A stretch of DNA of 64,000 nucleotides from Nocardia asteroides (GCF_900637185.1 NZ_LR134352.1:2532001-2596000); one strand, 5' to 3'; shown: positions 23,470-34,701, numbered from the stretch's first letter. The notes: a model not told the origin generated them from the sequence alone. Program-made: numbers and translations.

Positions 23470-24690
23470 GTGACTTCCAGCGCTGCCACCGGGGCTCCCG
23501 GCGTGACTCCCGCCGATGCCGAGCGGCCGGTGCTGCGTGACTTCGGGGGCGGCGCGTTCGGGGTGTATGTACACGTGCCGTTCTGTGCGACGCGCTGCGG
23601 ATATTGCGACTTCAACACCTACACGGCGGGGGAACTCGGCACGTCCGCGTCGCCGCAGTCGTGGCTCGAGGCGCTGCGCGGCGAACTCGCGACCGCGGCG
23701 ACCGAGTTCGCCGCCCTGCCCAGCGCGACACCCGAGGTGTCGACGATCTTCGTCGGAGGCGGCACACCCTCGCTGCTGGGCGGTGACGGGCTGGCGTCGG
23801 TGCTCGACGCGGTGCGCGCCGAGTTCACCCTGGCCGCCGGTGCCGAGGTGACCACCGAGTCCAATCCCGAGTCCACCTTGCCCGAGTTCTTCGAGCGCAT
23901 CCGGGCCGCCGGGTACACCCGGGTCTCGCTGGGCATGCAGTCCGCTGCGCAGCATGTGCTGCGGGTGCTCGACCGCACCCACACGCCCGGCCGCGCGGTC
24001 GCCGCCGCCAAGGAGGCCAGGGCCGCCGGCTTCGACCACGTCAATCTGGACCTGATCTACGGCACCCCAGGCGAAACCGACGCCGATCTCGACGCGAGCC
24101 TCGACGCGGTGCTCGCCGCCGGGGTCGACCACGTGTCCGCCTATTCGCTGATCGTCGAGGACGGCACCGCCCTGGCCCGCAAGGTCCGCCGGGGGGAACT
24201 GCCCGCCCCCGACGAGGACGTGCTGGCCGCCCGCTACGAGCGCATCGACTCCCGGCTCGAGGCCGCGGGCCTGTCCTGGTACGAGGTGTCCAACTGGGCC
24301 GCAGGCGACGACGCCCGCTGCCGCCACAACCTCGGCTACTGGGACGGCGGCGACTGGCTCGGCGCGGGCCCCGGCGCGCACAGTCACGTCGGCGGGGTGC
24401 GCTGGTGGAACATCAAGCATCCCGCCCGCTACGCCGACCGGGTCGCGCTGGGCGGGCTGCCCGCCGCGGGCTGGGAAGCGCTCACCGAGGACGAGCGCTA
24501 CTTGGAACACCTCATGCTCACCGTGCGGCTGCGCACGGGCCTCCCGCTCGACACCCTCGCGCCCTCCGCGCGCCCGGCGCTGGATCGCATCCTGTCCGAC
24601 GGCCTCGCCGTGCTCACCGACGAACGGCTCGTCCTCACCGACCGCGGGCGGCTGCTGGCCGACGGCGTAGTCCGCGACCTGCTCGACTGA
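23470..24690 (+). CDS. hemW: radical SAM heme chaperone HemW
   Basis: 406 residues. VYVHVPFCATRCGYCDFNTYT carries the radical SAM CxxxCxxC cluster motif near residues 40-47. IFVGGGTPSLL and LGMQSA follow, with the HemW C-terminal domain (EHLMLTVRLRTGLPLD). HemW is often labelled HemN-like coproporphyrinogen dehydrogenase, but its known role is heme transfer to hemoproteins. It lies near the sulfate/siroheme genes as in M. tuberculosis, where it is annotated hemN. The GTG start at 23470 has only a weak ribosome-binding site. The 282 bases upstream hold no other gene. Confidence 0.9.
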   Translation: MTSSAATGAPGVTPADAERPVLRDFGGGAFGVYVHVPFCATRCGYCDFNTYTAGELGTSASPQSWLEALRGELATAATEFAALPSATPEVSTIFVGGGTPSLLGGDGLASVLDAVRAEFTLAAGAEVTTESNPESTLPEFFERIRAAGYTRVSLGMQSAAQHVLRVLDRTHTPGRAVAAAKEARAAGFDHVNLDLIYGTPGETDADLDASLDAVLAAGVDHVSAYSLIVEDGTALARKVRRGELPAPDEDVLAARYERIDSRLEAAGLSWYEVSNWAAGDDARCRHNLGYWDGGDWLGAGPGAHSHVGGVRWWNIKHPARYADRVALGGLPAAGWEALTEDERYLEHLMLTVRLRTGLPLDTLAPSARPALDRILSDGLAVLTDERLVLTDRGRLLADGVVRDLLD

Positions 24691-24732
24691 CCCGGCGAAA
24701 ATCGCTGTCGATTCCGGCGGCCTGGTGGCACG

Positions 24733-25287
24733 ATGCGCCGGGTGACCACCTCGCGGAACGATCTGGTGCGCTGGCACTTCGACCTTGTCTGGTCGCTGTT
24801 CGAGTACCACCTGGAACGGTTGACGCCTGCGGACTTCCTGTGGGAACCGTCCGCGCTGTCCTGGACGCTGCGGCCGGACGGCGAGGGTGGCTGGGTCCCC
24901 GACTGGGCCGACACCGAACCCGACCCGATCCCCGTGCCGACGATCGGCTGGCTCACCTGGCACATCGGCTGGTGGTGGAGCGTCGCCACGGACCATGTCC
25001 GCGGCCGGACGCCGCGGGAACGCACCGCTGTCAGCTGGCCCGGCCCCGGGCCGCAGACCATCGATTGGCTGCGGCAGTTGCGCGCGGACTGGCTCGACGT
25101 GCTCGCCGCACTCGACGACGCGGATCTGGACGCAACGTCGGCCTATCCGTGGTCGGCCGACGCCGGGCTGACAGTGGCACACCTGGTCTCCTGGGTCGAT
25201 GCGGAATTGATGAAGAACGTGGCCGAGATCGGTCAGCTGCGGCTGCTGCGCGCCGCCGGCGAGCCGTCCGGTGAGATCCATTCGTGA
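24733..25287 (+). CDS. DinB-superfamily protein
   Basis: 184 residues. The pattern is that of a DinB/mycothiol-dependent four-helix bundle with three metal-binding His in different helices: candidates are His in FEYHLERLTPADF, WLTWHIGWWWSVATDHV and LTVAHLVSWVDAELMKNVAEI. Such proteins are metal-dependent thiol transferases or isomerases using mycothiol or bacillithiol; the substrate is unknown. The start may be ATG 24733 or GTG 24742. It follows hemW by 42 bases and may be read through from it. Function beyond the fold is not assignable. Confidence 0.75.
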   Translation: MRRVTTSRNDLVRWHFDLVWSLFEYHLERLTPADFLWEPSALSWTLRPDGEGGWVPDWADTEPDPIPVPTIGWLTWHIGWWWSVATDHVRGRTPRERTAVSWPGPGPQTIDWLRQLRADWLDVLAALDDADLDATSAYPWSADAGLTVAHLVSWVDAELMKNVAEIGQLRLLRAAGEPSGEIHS

Positions 25288-25475
25288 TCCGAATTTCCGG
25301 GCTCACCGCCGCTGCGGGCTCCGGAGAAGATCGCCCGGTCGTGAACCGGAAACGGCGTGATGCACACCTCATCGGAGGGCCAGGGCACCGGGGTCGCAAA
25401 CCGGTCCGATCCCGGGGTTCGGAGCCGAAGATAACGATCAGGGGCGTAGGCTTCGGCTCGATCCTAGGGAGCTAT

Positions 25476-25700
25476 ATGTCCACCGAACGGCACATCACCC
25501 TCGTCCAAGAGCAGAGCGAATTCGCCGAAGCGCGCTCTGCCGAGAAGGCGGAGAACGCGCGGCAGTGCGCGGTCGCCGCCCGCACGGTCGCGTCGCACTC
25601 CAACGACGCGGAGGACTGCGTATCACTGCTGGCGATGCTCGGCCTCGACGCCCTCGCGGGCAAGCAGGTCGGCGCCGCCCACTCCGCAGCCCGCAGCTGA
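25476..25700 (+). CDS. small hypothetical protein, 74 aa
   Basis: 74 residues, soluble and helical: an N-terminal Glu/Arg-rich helix (TLVQEQSEFAEARSAEKAENARQ) and a C-terminal hydrophobic helix (DCVSLLAMLGLDALAG). Two cysteines lie in otherwise charged helices. The ATG at 25476 has AGGGAG 5 bases upstream, a strong site, which together with GC3-rich codons supports a real gene. No family is recognised. It converges on the PPE-like gene, with a terminator hairpin between them. Confidence 0.6.
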   Translation: MSTERHITLVQEQSEFAEARSAEKAENARQCAVAARTVASHSNDAEDCVSLLAMLGLDALAGKQVGAAHSAARS

Positions 25701-25707
25701 CCCCGGC

Positions 25708-25730
25708 GGGGCCGCCCACCGGGTGGCCCC
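25708..25730. terminator. hairpin between convergent genes
   Basis: GGGGCCGCCC pairs with GGGTGGCCCC (10 bp including one G-U) around a 3-base loop, just after the stop of the 74-aa gene and before the end of the PPE-like gene. Confidence 0.55.
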
Positions 25731-25765
25731 AGCCCGCGGTCGATCGGCTCGACCGCCCCGGCGCG

Positions 25766-27724
25766 CTACCGCCTGCCGACATCGTCATCCCCAGCCGCGG
25801 ATTCTCGCTGCCCACTCGACTCCACGTCGACCGCGCCACCGATCACCCCGCCGCGAACCACCGGCCGTGAATCAGCAAGCAGCACATCGGTATTCGCCCG
25901 TGTAACGAGATACCCCGGCAGCTCACGCTCGCTCGCGGCCGCCACCGGAGCCCCGGTGCTCGGCATCACCGCGCACTGAAGCCGATCCCCGGCTCGGACC
26001 ACCGGCGCCCCGGCCGGCGTATTCGAGGACGCGACCTGTCCCGTCCCACCAGGACTACCGCGCTCCACAGCCGGCCGAGCCACCCCACCCTGCTGCGGCA
26101 CATTCCCCGCCCCAGCCCCGGCCGCCGCACCAACTCCGGCCCCACCCCCGACTCCGGTCCCGAGCCCGGACCCGACTCCGGTCCCGAGCCCGGACCCGAC
26201 TCCGGTCCCGAGCCCGGACGCAGCTGCGCTTCCGCCTCCAGCCCAGGCACTGGCTCCATGCCCGGTAGCGACCCCGGCCCCAGCGCCCACTCCGGCTGTG
26301 GCCCCACCAGCCCCAGCCCCGATTCCGCCTCCGGTCGCGGCCCCAGCTCCGGTCGCGGCCTCAGCTCCGGTCCCGGCTCCGAGTCCAGCTCCAGCGCCAA
26401 CCCCAGCACCAGGTCCGCCGCCGACCCCGGTCGTGGCTCCAGCTCCAGCCGTCCCAGCCCCGGCACCAGATTCGGCTGCTCCAACTCCAGCCGTCCCAGC
26501 CCCGGCACCAGATTCGGCTGCTCCAACTCCAGCCCAGGCCACGGTCCCAGTCTCGGTCGCAGCTCCGGATCCCGTCGCGGCGCCGGCTCCGCCTCCCACC
26601 CCAGCTCGGGCCTCAGCCCCGCCTTCAGCCTCAGCTCGGGCCTCAGCCCCGCCCGCGGCTTCAGTCCCGGCTGCAGCTCCGGACAACCCTGCCCCGGCGA
26701 CAGCGTCGACGGCACCTCCAGCTCCGGTCTCGACCGCGGCTCCAGTGCTCGCGGCGTCAGCCTCCGCCCCGCCTCCAGCCAAGGTCTCAAACTCGGTCGC
26801 AGCTTCAGATCCGGGTGTAGCGCCTGCTTCGCCTCCTGCCCCGGCCGCAGTGCCAGCTCCAGCGGCGGTGCCGGTTCCGGCTGCGCCTTCGGTCGGCGAG
26901 GGCCCGGTTTCGGTACCGACGGCATCTCCAGCCCCGGGCACGGCTTCAGCGCCGGTCACGGCTACGGCTTCAGCCCCAATCGCAACCCCAGCTCCGTCCG
27001 TCCCGGAGTATGGCGAGGTGTCGCCGTCAGCTGCTGTGCTGTCGGCGGCTTTCGAGGCGGTGGAGGCCAGGGCTGTCAGGCGATGGTCCGCTGTGGTCCA
27101 TGTGTCGTGGGCGCCGTCTGGCTCGGTGCTGGGCGCGAACGGGGCGCGGCGATCGGTGAGAGCGGAACCGGAGGGATATGTATCGGTGGTCGTGCTTTGT
27201 GAGTATCGAAACGGCATCGGCAGCAGGGGAATTCGTGCGTCGATCGCCGCGAACGGCACGACATAGCGCGAATGCATTGCCGAGCGCGCCTCTTCGAGGG
27301 CGTCGTTCTCCGCGTGGTACGCCGTCGCGTCGTCCATGACGAGCTCGGGCGTTGCCGCGCCGGTGGTGATCGGAGAGGGGATCGCGTATTTGGTTGCTGC
27401 GATCGCGTCGGCCGCGGACCGGACGGCGGTGGGTAGTTCGGAAAGTGCGGTGGTGAGGTTGTGTGCGTCGTAGAGATAGGCGCGCAGACGCGTCCAGGCG
27501 GCATCGGCGGCGAGTCCTGACCAACCCGTGTGGGCTGCGGTGAATGCCCTCTCGAATGCCGCGACCCCTTCGGCCCACCTATGGGCTATCCGTTCGAACC
27601 GGTCCGCCTGCGTGGCGGCATCAGCTACCTGGATCGGGGTGAAGGCCGACGCGATGTCGAGGTGCCGCCAGTGCCATGGGTTCTCGCCGCCGCCTGGTAT
27701 GGCAGGCGGTTCCCAGGTGGTCAC
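25766..27724 (-). CDS. PPE-like ESX-associated protein with Ala/Gly-rich repeat region
   Basis: 652 residues. The first ~190 are helical with a WxG turn (TGWSGLAADAAW, W68-S-G70), as in PPE and WXG100 proteins. Residues about 230-540 are almost wholly Ala, Gly, Ser, Thr and Glu with DNA-level repeats. The C-terminus reads PGYLVTRANTDVLL...VVRGGVIGG and parallels the end of the other PPE-like protein of this window (49157-50464). There is no signal peptide, so type VII export is plausible. The ATG overlaps the stop of the upstream helical partner by four bases (ATGA). Host interaction or cell-surface roles are only guesses. Confidence 0.7.
   Translation of the reverse strand: MTTWEPPAIPGGGENPWHWRHLDIASAFTPIQVADAATQADRFERIAHRWAEGVAAFERAFTAAHTGWSGLAADAAWTRLRAYLYDAHNLTTALSELPTAVRSAADAIAATKYAIPSPITTGAATPELVMDDATAYHAENDALEEARSAMHSRYVVPFAAIDARIPLLPMPFRYSQSTTTDTYPSGSALTDRRAPFAPSTEPDGAHDTWTTADHRLTALASTASKAADSTAADGDTSPYSGTDGAGVAIGAEAVAVTGAEAVPGAGDAVGTETGPSPTEGAAGTGTAAGAGTAAGAGGEAGATPGSEAATEFETLAGGGAEADAASTGAAVETGAGGAVDAVAGAGLSGAAAGTEAAGGAEARAEAEGGAEARAGVGGGAGAATGSGAATETGTVAWAGVGAAESGAGAGTAGVGAAESGAGAGTAGAGATTGVGGGPGAGVGAGAGLGAGTGAEAATGAGAATGGGIGAGAGGATAGVGAGAGVATGHGASAWAGGGSAAASGLGTGVGSGLGTGVGSGLGTGVGGGAGVGAAAGAGAGNVPQQGGVARPAVERGSPGGTGQVASSNTPAGAPVVRAGDRLQCAVMPSTGAPVAAASERELPGYLVTRANTDVLLADSRPVVRGGVIGGAVDVESSGQRESAAGDDDVGRR
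26148..26222 (-). repeat. 24-bp tandem repeat, three units, in the PPE-like gene
   Basis: The unit gactccggtcccgagcccgg plus accc occurs three times in a row, encoding SGLGTGVG repeats. The copies are nearly identical, which suggests recent expansion. Confidence 0.8.
26438..26530 (-). repeat. 42-bp tandem repeat, two units, in the PPE-like gene
   Basis: Two near-identical 42-base units beginning ccagccgtcccagccccggc encode the repeated GVGAAESGAGAGTAG stretch. Other shorter degenerate Ala/Gly repeats surround it. Confidence 0.75.
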
Positions 27725-28125
27725 TGTGCCTGCTCCCGTGGATCACGTCCGCTCGCAGCCGGATTCGTGGTCTGGAGTTGGCGGCTCCAGTCGATGTCCG
27801 CGCCGGTGAGCTGGGACAGCGCGAGCCGGTGTGCCTTCCGGATCTCCGAGATGGCGGACGCGTGCGCGGTCATCACCGCGTGGATGCTGTTTCCGTCGAT
27901 TCCGGCGGCCTTGGCCCGCAATCGCGCCACGACGGCCGCGGAGGAGATCAGCCGCGGGTCTCCCTCGCCCAGTCCCCAGTGGGCCTGTTCGCCGATCTCG
28001 GTGGCCAGCGCGACGATCTGGTCGATCACCGCCAGAAAGGCCGCGCACCCCTGGTCGACCCCGGCGAACGCCGCCGGATCCACTGCCGATCCCGTTGCCT
28101 GATAGCCCTCGTTCCGCTGGTGCAC
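27721..28125 (-). CDS. PE-like helical partner of the PPE-like protein
   Basis: 134 residues from GTG 28125, which has GGGGAGG 5 bases upstream; the frame can be extended to 28419 but over unlikely codons and across the divergent promoter region. The protein is mostly two long helices (AAFLAVIDQIVALATEIGEQA and MTAHASAISEIRKAHRLAL). Its position, size and four-base overlap with the PPE-like gene mirror the pair at 50461/49157. A heterodimer in which this protein shields a PPE-like partner for ESX export is inferred. No YxxxD/E signal is obvious at its C-terminus. Confidence 0.65.
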   Translation of the reverse strand: MHQRNEGYQATGSAVDPAAFAGVDQGCAAFLAVIDQIVALATEIGEQAHWGLGEGDPRLISSAAVVARLRAKAAGIDGNSIHAVMTAHASAISEIRKAHRLALSQLTGADIDWSRQLQTTNPAASGRDPREQAQ

Positions 28126-28405
28126 AAGCCCTCCCCGGCCGTCTGAAAACCACTGGTGAACAGCTGAATCAGTGCCGAAACTACCCCGGTGGACGGGCCA
28201 GCGGCCGGCGACTTCCGCCGCCTGTGGACAACTCGCGGCCTGTGGACAACCGGGCTCGGGTGCGCCCGGTGAGCGGGCGATCCCGGATCGGACAATTAGA
28301 CTGGACAACGAGACGCTCCGAGCGTCCGCGTGCGAGTCTGTGCGGCGTACACAGCAGCACACGCGGGCCGATGACGTACCCGGCACGAGCGAGGAGGTGG
28401 GGTCG

Positions 28406-29440
28406 ATGGCGTCGAGCACCGAGGATCGGCGGTTCGAGGTCCTGCGAGCGATCGTCGCGGACTACGTCGCCACCAAGGAACCGATCGGCTCCAAGTCGCT
28501 CGTGGAACGGCACAGCCTGGGTGTATCCAGCGCCACCATCCGCAACGACATGGCGGTGCTGGAGGCGGAGGGATACATCACCCAGCCGCACACCAGCTCC
28601 GGCCGCATCCCCACCGACAAGGGCTATCGCGAGTTCGTCGACCGTATTGCCGAGGTGAAGCCGCTCTCGGGCGCCGAGCGCCGGGCGATCATGGAATTCC
28701 TGGAATCCGGCGTCGACCTCGACGACGTCCTGCGCCGCGGCGTGCGGCTGCTGGCGCAGCTCACCCGGCAGGTCGCGGTGGTGCAGTACCCGACGGTCTC
28801 CGCCTCCACGGTGCGCCACATCGAGGTCGTCGCGCTCAACCCCGCCCGCCTGCTGCTCGTGGTCATCACCGACACCGGCCGGGTCGACCAGCGCCTCGTC
28901 GACCTGGGCACGGTGATCTCCGACGACGATCTGGCGGCGGTGCGCGGCCTGCTCGGCGGTGCCATGGACGGCAAGCTGCTGTCGGTGGCCAGTGCGTCGG
29001 TGGCCGGCCTGCCCGAACGGGCGCCCGCCAAGATCAGGGATGTCCTCGTCCGGGTCTCGACTGTGCTGGTGGAGACCCTGGTGGAGCATCCGGAGGAACG
29101 GCTCGTCCTCGGCGGCACCGCCAATCTCACCCGTAATGTCGCCGACTTCGGCTTCCCCGGCTCCCTGCGCACCGTGCTGGAGGCGCTGGAGGAGCAGGTC
29201 ATCGTGCTGAAACTGCTCGCCGCGGCGCAGCAACCGGGCCAGGTGACGGTGCAGATCGGCGAAGAGACCCAGGTGGAGCAGATGCGCGGCACCTCGGTGG
29301 TGTCCACCGGCTACGGCGCGGCGGGCGCAGTGCTGGGCGGGATGGGTGTGCTCGGCCCCACCCGGATGGACTATCCGGGAACAATGGCCTCGGTGGCCAC
29401 TGTTGCCCGGTACATCGGCGAGGTGCTCGCCGAAAGGTGA
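28406..29440 (+). CDS. hrcA: heat-inducible transcription repressor HrcA
   Basis: 344 residues. The N-terminal winged helix is [20 protein letters not shown] followed by [10 protein letters not shown] and [18 protein letters not shown], then the family-typical [18 protein letters not shown] and a GAF-like domain. HrcA binds CIRCE elements upstream of groE genes and needs GroEL for activity. GAGGAGG at 28391-28397 fixes the ATG at 28406; the upstream extension is a shadow. No CIRCE element is seen here, so hrcA is not autoregulated through that site. dnaJ2 follows after 129 bases, as in mycobacteria. Confidence 0.95.
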   Translation: MASSTEDRRFEVLRAIVADYVATKEPIGSKSLVERHSLGVSSATIRNDMAVLEAEGYITQPHTSSGRIPTDKGYREFVDRIAEVKPLSGAERRAIMEFLESGVDLDDVLRRGVRLLAQLTRQVAVVQYPTVSASTVRHIEVVALNPARLLLVVITDTGRVDQRLVDLGTVISDDDLAAVRGLLGGAMDGKLLSVASASVAGLPERAPAKIRDVLVRVSTVLVETLVEHPEERLVLGGTANLTRNVADFGFPGSLRTVLEALEEQVIVLKLLAAAQQPGQVTVQIGEETQVEQMRGTSVVSTGYGAAGAVLGGMGVLGPTRMDYPGTMASVATVARYIGEVLAER

Positions 29441-29569
29441 CTGCGGCCGGGTAACCGGCCGACCCACACTGTTAAGGTCGATACTTCGGCCGGTAAAGTT
29501 GAGTGGATTCGACTAAAGGAGCGCGCGGCGCTCGGCTGGACCACAGCGACCAAGGACTAGAGAACTCAC

Positions 29570-30724
29570 GTGGCACGGGACTACTACGGACTGCTCGGCG
29601 TCGGCAAGAACGCCACCGACCAGGAGCTCAAGCGCGCCTACCGCAAGCTGGCGCGGGAACTCCACCCCGATGTGAACCCGGACGAGGCCGCTCAGGCCAA
29701 GTTCAAGGAAGTCTCCACCGCCTACGAGGTGCTGACCGACCCGGAGAAGCGCCGGATCGTCGACCTCGGTGGTGACCCGCTCGAAAACGGCGGCGGCGGA
29801 GCCGGATTCAGTGGCGCCGGTTTCGGCGGCCTCGGCGACGTCTTCGAGGCGTTCTTCGGCGGCATGAGCGGCCAGGGCGGCGGCGCGCGCAAACCGCGTG
29901 GTCGCGTGCAGCCCGGCGCCGACTCGCTGATCCGCACCCGGCTGAGCCTGGCCGAATGCGCGGTCGGTGTCACCAAGCACCTGACCGTCGACACCGCCAT
30001 CCTCTGCGACATCTGCCAGGGCGCGGGCACCAACGGCAACTCCAAGCCCGTCCGCTGTGAGACCTGCGACGGCGCCGGTGAGGTGCAGTCGGTGCAGCGT
30101 TCCTTCCTCGGCCAGGTCCTCACCTCGCGGCCCTGCCCCACCTGCCGCGGCGCGGGCGAGACCATCCCCGACCCCTGCCACAAGTGCGGCGGCGACGGCC
30201 GGGTGCGCGCCCGCCGCGAGATCGCCGCGCCGATCCCGGCCGGTGTCGCCAACGGCATGCGGGTGCGGCTCGCCGCGCAGGGTGAGGTCGGCCCCGGTGG
30301 CGGTCACGCCGGTGACCTCTACGTCGAGGTCGTCGAGCAGCCGCACGACACCTTCGTCCGCGACGGCGACGACCTGCACTGCACCGTGCGTGTCCCGATG
30401 GTCGACGCGATCCTGGGCACCACCGTGGTCGTCGACACCATCCTGGACGGCCCGACCGAGCTGACCATCGCGGCGGGCACCCAGCCCGGCGAGATCATCC
30501 AGCTGCGCGCCCACGGCATGCCGCGGCTGCGTTCGGGCGCCCGCGGTGACCTGCTGGCCCACCTCGACATCGTCGTGCCCAGCAAACTGGACGGTAAGCA
30601 GACCGATCTGCTGCGCAAGTTCAAGGGCCTGCGCGACAAGGACCGCGCCGAGGTGATGTCGGCCCAGTCCGAGCACAACAGCGGCCTGTTCGCCCGCCTG
30701 CGCGCCTCCTTCAGCGGACGCTGA
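29570..30724 (+). CDS. dnaJ2: DnaJ-type co-chaperone (DnaJ2)
   Basis: 384 residues. J domain with HPD motif ([14 protein letters not shown], about 33-35), Gly/Phe-rich linker ([22 protein letters not shown]), four CxxCxGxG-type zinc repeats ([32 protein letters not shown]) and the C-terminal peptide-binding domain. It stimulates DnaK ATPase and delivers unfolded clients. Linkage to hrcA marks it as DnaJ2 rather than the dnaK-linked DnaJ1. Its GTG start at 29570 has a weak ribosome-binding site. rsmE starts 4 bases after its stop. Confidence 0.95.
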   Translation: MARDYYGLLGVGKNATDQELKRAYRKLARELHPDVNPDEAAQAKFKEVSTAYEVLTDPEKRRIVDLGGDPLENGGGGAGFSGAGFGGLGDVFEAFFGGMSGQGGGARKPRGRVQPGADSLIRTRLSLAECAVGVTKHLTVDTAILCDICQGAGTNGNSKPVRCETCDGAGEVQSVQRSFLGQVLTSRPCPTCRGAGETIPDPCHKCGGDGRVRARREIAAPIPAGVANGMRVRLAAQGEVGPGGGHAGDLYVEVVEQPHDTFVRDGDDLHCTVRVPMVDAILGTTVVVDTILDGPTELTIAAGTQPGEIIQLRAHGMPRLRSGARGDLLAHLDIVVPSKLDGKQTDLLRKFKGLRDKDRAEVMSAQSEHNSGLFARLRASFSGR

Positions 30725-30728
30725 GGCC

Positions 30729-31469
30729 GTGGCCGCGACGGTCTTCTACCTCGACGAGGTACCCGCCCCGGGCGCCGTCGCGGTCCTCGACGGTCCGGAG
30801 GGTCGCCACGCGGCGACCGTGCGCCGGATCAAGGTCGGCGAGCCGATCACCCTGTCCGACGGACGCGGGGTGCTGGCCGAGTCGGAAGTCGTCGCGGCCC
30901 AGAAGGACCGGCTCGAACTCGCGGTGCGCAACCGGGTGCTCGCGCCGCCGGTCACCCCGCCGGTGACCGTGGTGCAGGCACTGCCCAAGTCGGATCGCTC
31001 CGAGCTGGCGGTGGAACTGATGACCGAGGCGGGCGCCGACGTCATCGTGCCGTGGCAGGCCGCGCGCTGTGTCGCCAACTGGGAAGCCAAGGCGGCCAAA
31101 GGGATCGAGAAGTGGCGTGCTGCCGCGAAATCGGCGGCCCGGCAGTCCCGGCGTGCCTACATACCCGAGGTCGCCGAGCTGCACCGCACCCGCGACCTGG
31201 TGGAGCTGGTACGAAAAGCCAAGGGCGACGGCGCGATCGTGGCCGCGTTGCACGAGTCCGGCGCGGGCAGGTTCACCGAACTGCCGCTGGCCGAGGCGAG
31301 CGAGGTCGTCCTGATCGTCGGCCCCGAGGGCGGCCTGGACGACACCGAACTCGGCGCGCTGGCCGAGGCCGGTGCCGACATCGTGCTGCTCGGCCCGACC
31401 GTGCTGCGCACCTCGACGGCGGCCGCGGTGGCACTGGGTGCTCTCGGCGCCCTCACCCCGCGCTGGTAG
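30729..31469 (+). CDS. rsmE: 16S rRNA (uracil-1498-N3)-methyltransferase
   Basis: 246 residues. N-terminal PUA-like region (GPEGRHAATVRRIKVGEPI) and a SPOUT methyltransferase domain with the trefoil-knot motif LIVGPEGGLDDTE and the closing LGPTVLRTSTAAAVALGAL. It methylates U1498 of 16S rRNA using S-adenosylmethionine. The GTG start lies 4 bases after dnaJ2, so translation is coupled. The hrcA-dnaJ2-rsmE order is conserved in actinobacteria. Confidence 0.93.
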   Translation: MAATVFYLDEVPAPGAVAVLDGPEGRHAATVRRIKVGEPITLSDGRGVLAESEVVAAQKDRLELAVRNRVLAPPVTPPVTVVQALPKSDRSELAVELMTEAGADVIVPWQAARCVANWEAKAAKGIEKWRAAAKSAARQSRRAYIPEVAELHRTRDLVELVRKAKGDGAIVAALHESGAGRFTELPLAEASEVVLIVGPEGGLDDTELGALAEAGADIVLLGPTVLRTSTAAAVALGALGALTPRW

Positions 31470-31609
31470 TCACCAGTCCTGACCTGCGGTCACCGGACGA
31501 TCGCGGTTCGGCCGATACCCCCGTTATATCGCTGGGCGGTGTCGGTGGGGCGCGTTAAACTGTGATCATCGAACACACAGTCGAGACCGGAAGCAGGCCA
31601 TAGCCACTT

Positions 31610-32719
<1,110 letters not shown>

Positions 32720-32782
32720 CTCACGCCACGCTGGCCCGATGCCGCTCCCGGCGGCGTCGGGTCGGCACCGTACCCTGAACAG

Positions 32783-33337
32783 GTGAGCATCGAGATCGCC
32801 AACGAATCGGGCATGGACGTCCCCGAAGAAGACCTGGTCAGCGTGGCACGGTTCGTGATCGGCCGGATGGACGTGCATCCCGCCGCCGAGCTGTCCATGG
32901 TGCTCGTGGATCTCGACACCATGGCCGACCTGCACGTGCGCTGGATGGATCTGCCCGGCCCCACCGATGTGATGTCGTTCCCGATGGACGAGCTCGAGCC
33001 CGGCGGTCGCCCCGACAGCCCCGAGCCCGGTCCCTCGATGCTCGGTGACATCGTGCTGTGTCCGGAGTTCGCGATGGGTCAGGCGCAGAAGGCCGGCCAT
33101 TCGCTCGATCACGAGCTGGCCCTGCTCACCGTGCACGGCGTGCTCCACCTGCTCGGCTACGACCACGCCGAGCCGGAGGAGGAGAAGGAGATGTTCGCGC
33201 TGCAGGGCCAGCTGCTCGAGGAGTGGTACGTGAGCCTGCGCGAGGAACAGCGTCGCGCCGAGCTCGCCGAACGCGATGCCAGACTGCTCGGCAAGGCCGG
33301 TTTCACCGCACCCGGTGACGCGCTGGGCCCCGCGTGA
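32783..33337 (+). CDS. ybeY: endoribonuclease YbeY
   Basis: 184 residues. The zinc motif H-x3-H-x5-H is seen in [20 protein letters not shown], and [14 protein letters not shown] is the second conserved block. YbeY trims 16S rRNA and takes part in ribosome quality control. A C-terminal extension of about 30 Glu/Arg-rich residues exceeds the minimal family length. The GTG start at 32783 follows a weak site. Its stop overlaps the next gene's GTG start by four bases (GTGA). Confidence 0.94.
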   Translation: MSIEIANESGMDVPEEDLVSVARFVIGRMDVHPAAELSMVLVDLDTMADLHVRWMDLPGPTDVMSFPMDELEPGGRPDSPEPGPSMLGDIVLCPEFAMGQAQKAGHSLDHELALLTVHGVLHLLGYDHAEPEEEKEMFALQGQLLEEWYVSLREEQRRAELAERDARLLGKAGFTAPGDALGPA

Positions 33338-34701
33338 CCTCACTGACCCAGATCCTGCTGGCGACCGTGCTGATCGGTCTCGGCGGCGTCTTCGCCGGGG
33401 TCGACTCGGCCCTGAACACGGTGTCCAGGGCCCGCCTGGACGACATGGTCCGCGAGGAACGGCCCGGCGCCGCCCGCCTGCGCAAGATCGTCGACGACCG
33501 GCCGCGGTACGTGAATCTCATGGTGCTGCTGCGCATCCTGTGCGAGATCACCGCCACCGTGCTGCTGGCCGCCGCCACCCTCGAACTGTGGCGCACCAGC
33601 ACCGCGCTGCTGGTCACCGCCGCGGTGATGGTGGTGATCTCCTACGTCGTGATCGGGGTCGGGCCGCGTACGCTCGGCCGCCAGCACGCGTATTCGATCG
33701 CGCTCGGCGCCGCTGTGCCGCTGCAGATCATCGGCGCGGTGCTGAGCCCGGTGAGCAGACTGCTGATCCTGCTCGGCAACGCGATCACCCCCGGTAAGGG
33801 ATTCCGCAACGGGCCCTTCGCCTCCGAGATCGAGCTGCGCGAAGTGGTCGACATGGCCCGCGAGCGCGGCGTCGTCGCCGACGACGAACGCCGGATGATC
33901 CAGTCGGTGTTCGAACTCGGCGACACCGCGGCCCGCGCCGTGATGGTGCCGCGCACCGAGATGGTGTGGATCGAAGCCGACAAGACCGCCGCGCAGGCGA
34001 TGTCGCTGGCCGTGCGGTCCGGGCATTCCCGGATTCCGGTGGTCGGCGAGAACGTCGACGACGTGCTGGGCGTGGTGTACCTGAAAGACCTTGTCCCGTA
34101 CGCCGATCGCAGCCGCAAGGTGACCGTGCGCGAGGTCATGCGGCCCGCGGTGTTCGTCCCCGACTCCAAGCCGCTCGACGATCTGCTCGACGAGATGCAG
34201 CGCCGCCGCAACCACATGGCCCTGCTGATCGACGAATACGGCGGCATCGCCGGCCTGGTCACCATCGAGGACGTGCTCGAGGAGATCGTCGGCGAGATCG
34301 CCGACGAGTACGACACCGACGAGACCCCGCCCGTGGAGGACCTCGGCGACGGCCGCTACCGGGTGTCGGCCCGGCTGTCGGTGGAGGACCTCGGCGAGCT
34401 GTACGGGCTCGAGATCGAGGACGAGGACGTCGACACGGTGGGCGGCCTGCTGGCGCACGAGCTGGGCCGCGTCCCGCTGCCCGGTTCGAAGGTGACCGTC
34501 CACGGGCTGGTGCTGCGGGGCGAGGGCGGCGCCGACGCGCGCGGCCGGATGCGGGTCAACACGGTGCTGGTGCGCCGGGACACCCCGGAGAAGGACAAGA
34601 AGGCCGACAACGGCCGCCAGAGCAGGACCAACGGCACCGACGAGACCGCCGCGCCCACGGCGGCCACGGTGCCCGACGACAACGGAGAAACCCATGAGTG
34701 A
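33334..34701 (+). CDS. hemolysin C / CorC-type membrane protein (CNNM, CBS pair, CorC_HlyC)
   Basis: 455 residues. Three or four N-terminal helices form the CNNM/DUF21 domain ([58 protein letters not shown]). Two CBS domains follow at about 200-320 ([45 protein letters not shown]-like [17 protein letters not shown]), then the CorC_HlyC domain at about 350-420, and an unstructured acidic tail. Relatives take part in magnesium and cobalt transport; there is no haemolysin evidence here. Its stop overlaps the next start by eight bases. Conserved place between ybeY and era. Confidence 0.9.
   Translation: MTSLTQILLATVLIGLGGVFAGVDSALNTVSRARLDDMVREERPGAARLRKIVDDRPRYVNLMVLLRILCEITATVLLAAATLELWRTSTALLVTAAVMVVISYVVIGVGPRTLGRQHAYSIALGAAVPLQIIGAVLSPVSRLLILLGNAITPGKGFRNGPFASEIELREVVDMARERGVVADDERRMIQSVFELGDTAARAVMVPRTEMVWIEADKTAAQAMSLAVRSGHSRIPVVGENVDDVLGVVYLKDLVPYADRSRKVTVREVMRPAVFVPDSKPLDDLLDEMQRRRNHMALLIDEYGGIAGLVTIEDVLEEIVGEIADEYDTDETPPVEDLGDGRYRVSARLSVEDLGELYGLEIEDEDVDTVGGLLAHELGRVPLPGSKVTVHGLVLRGEGGADARGRMRVNTVLVRRDTPEKDKKADNGRQSRTNGTDETAAPTAATVPDDNGETHE

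Noticed and set aside
22651..25281. 876-codon minus-strand frame
   Set aside because: Antisense to the SnoaL-like gene, hemW and DinB genes, which have clear family motifs on the plus strand.
26148..26530. CRISPR-like or regulatory tandem repeats
   Set aside because: Units are multiples of three, uninterrupted and encode Ala/Gly repeats of the PPE-like protein.
28280..28405. Possible CIRCE element before hrcA
   Set aside because: No TTAGCACTC-N9-GAGTGCTAA or near match found in the upstream region.
33334..34701. Haemolysin toxin
   Set aside because: The family name is historical; the CNNM-CBS-CorC architecture indicates ion transport or homeostasis, not haemolysis.
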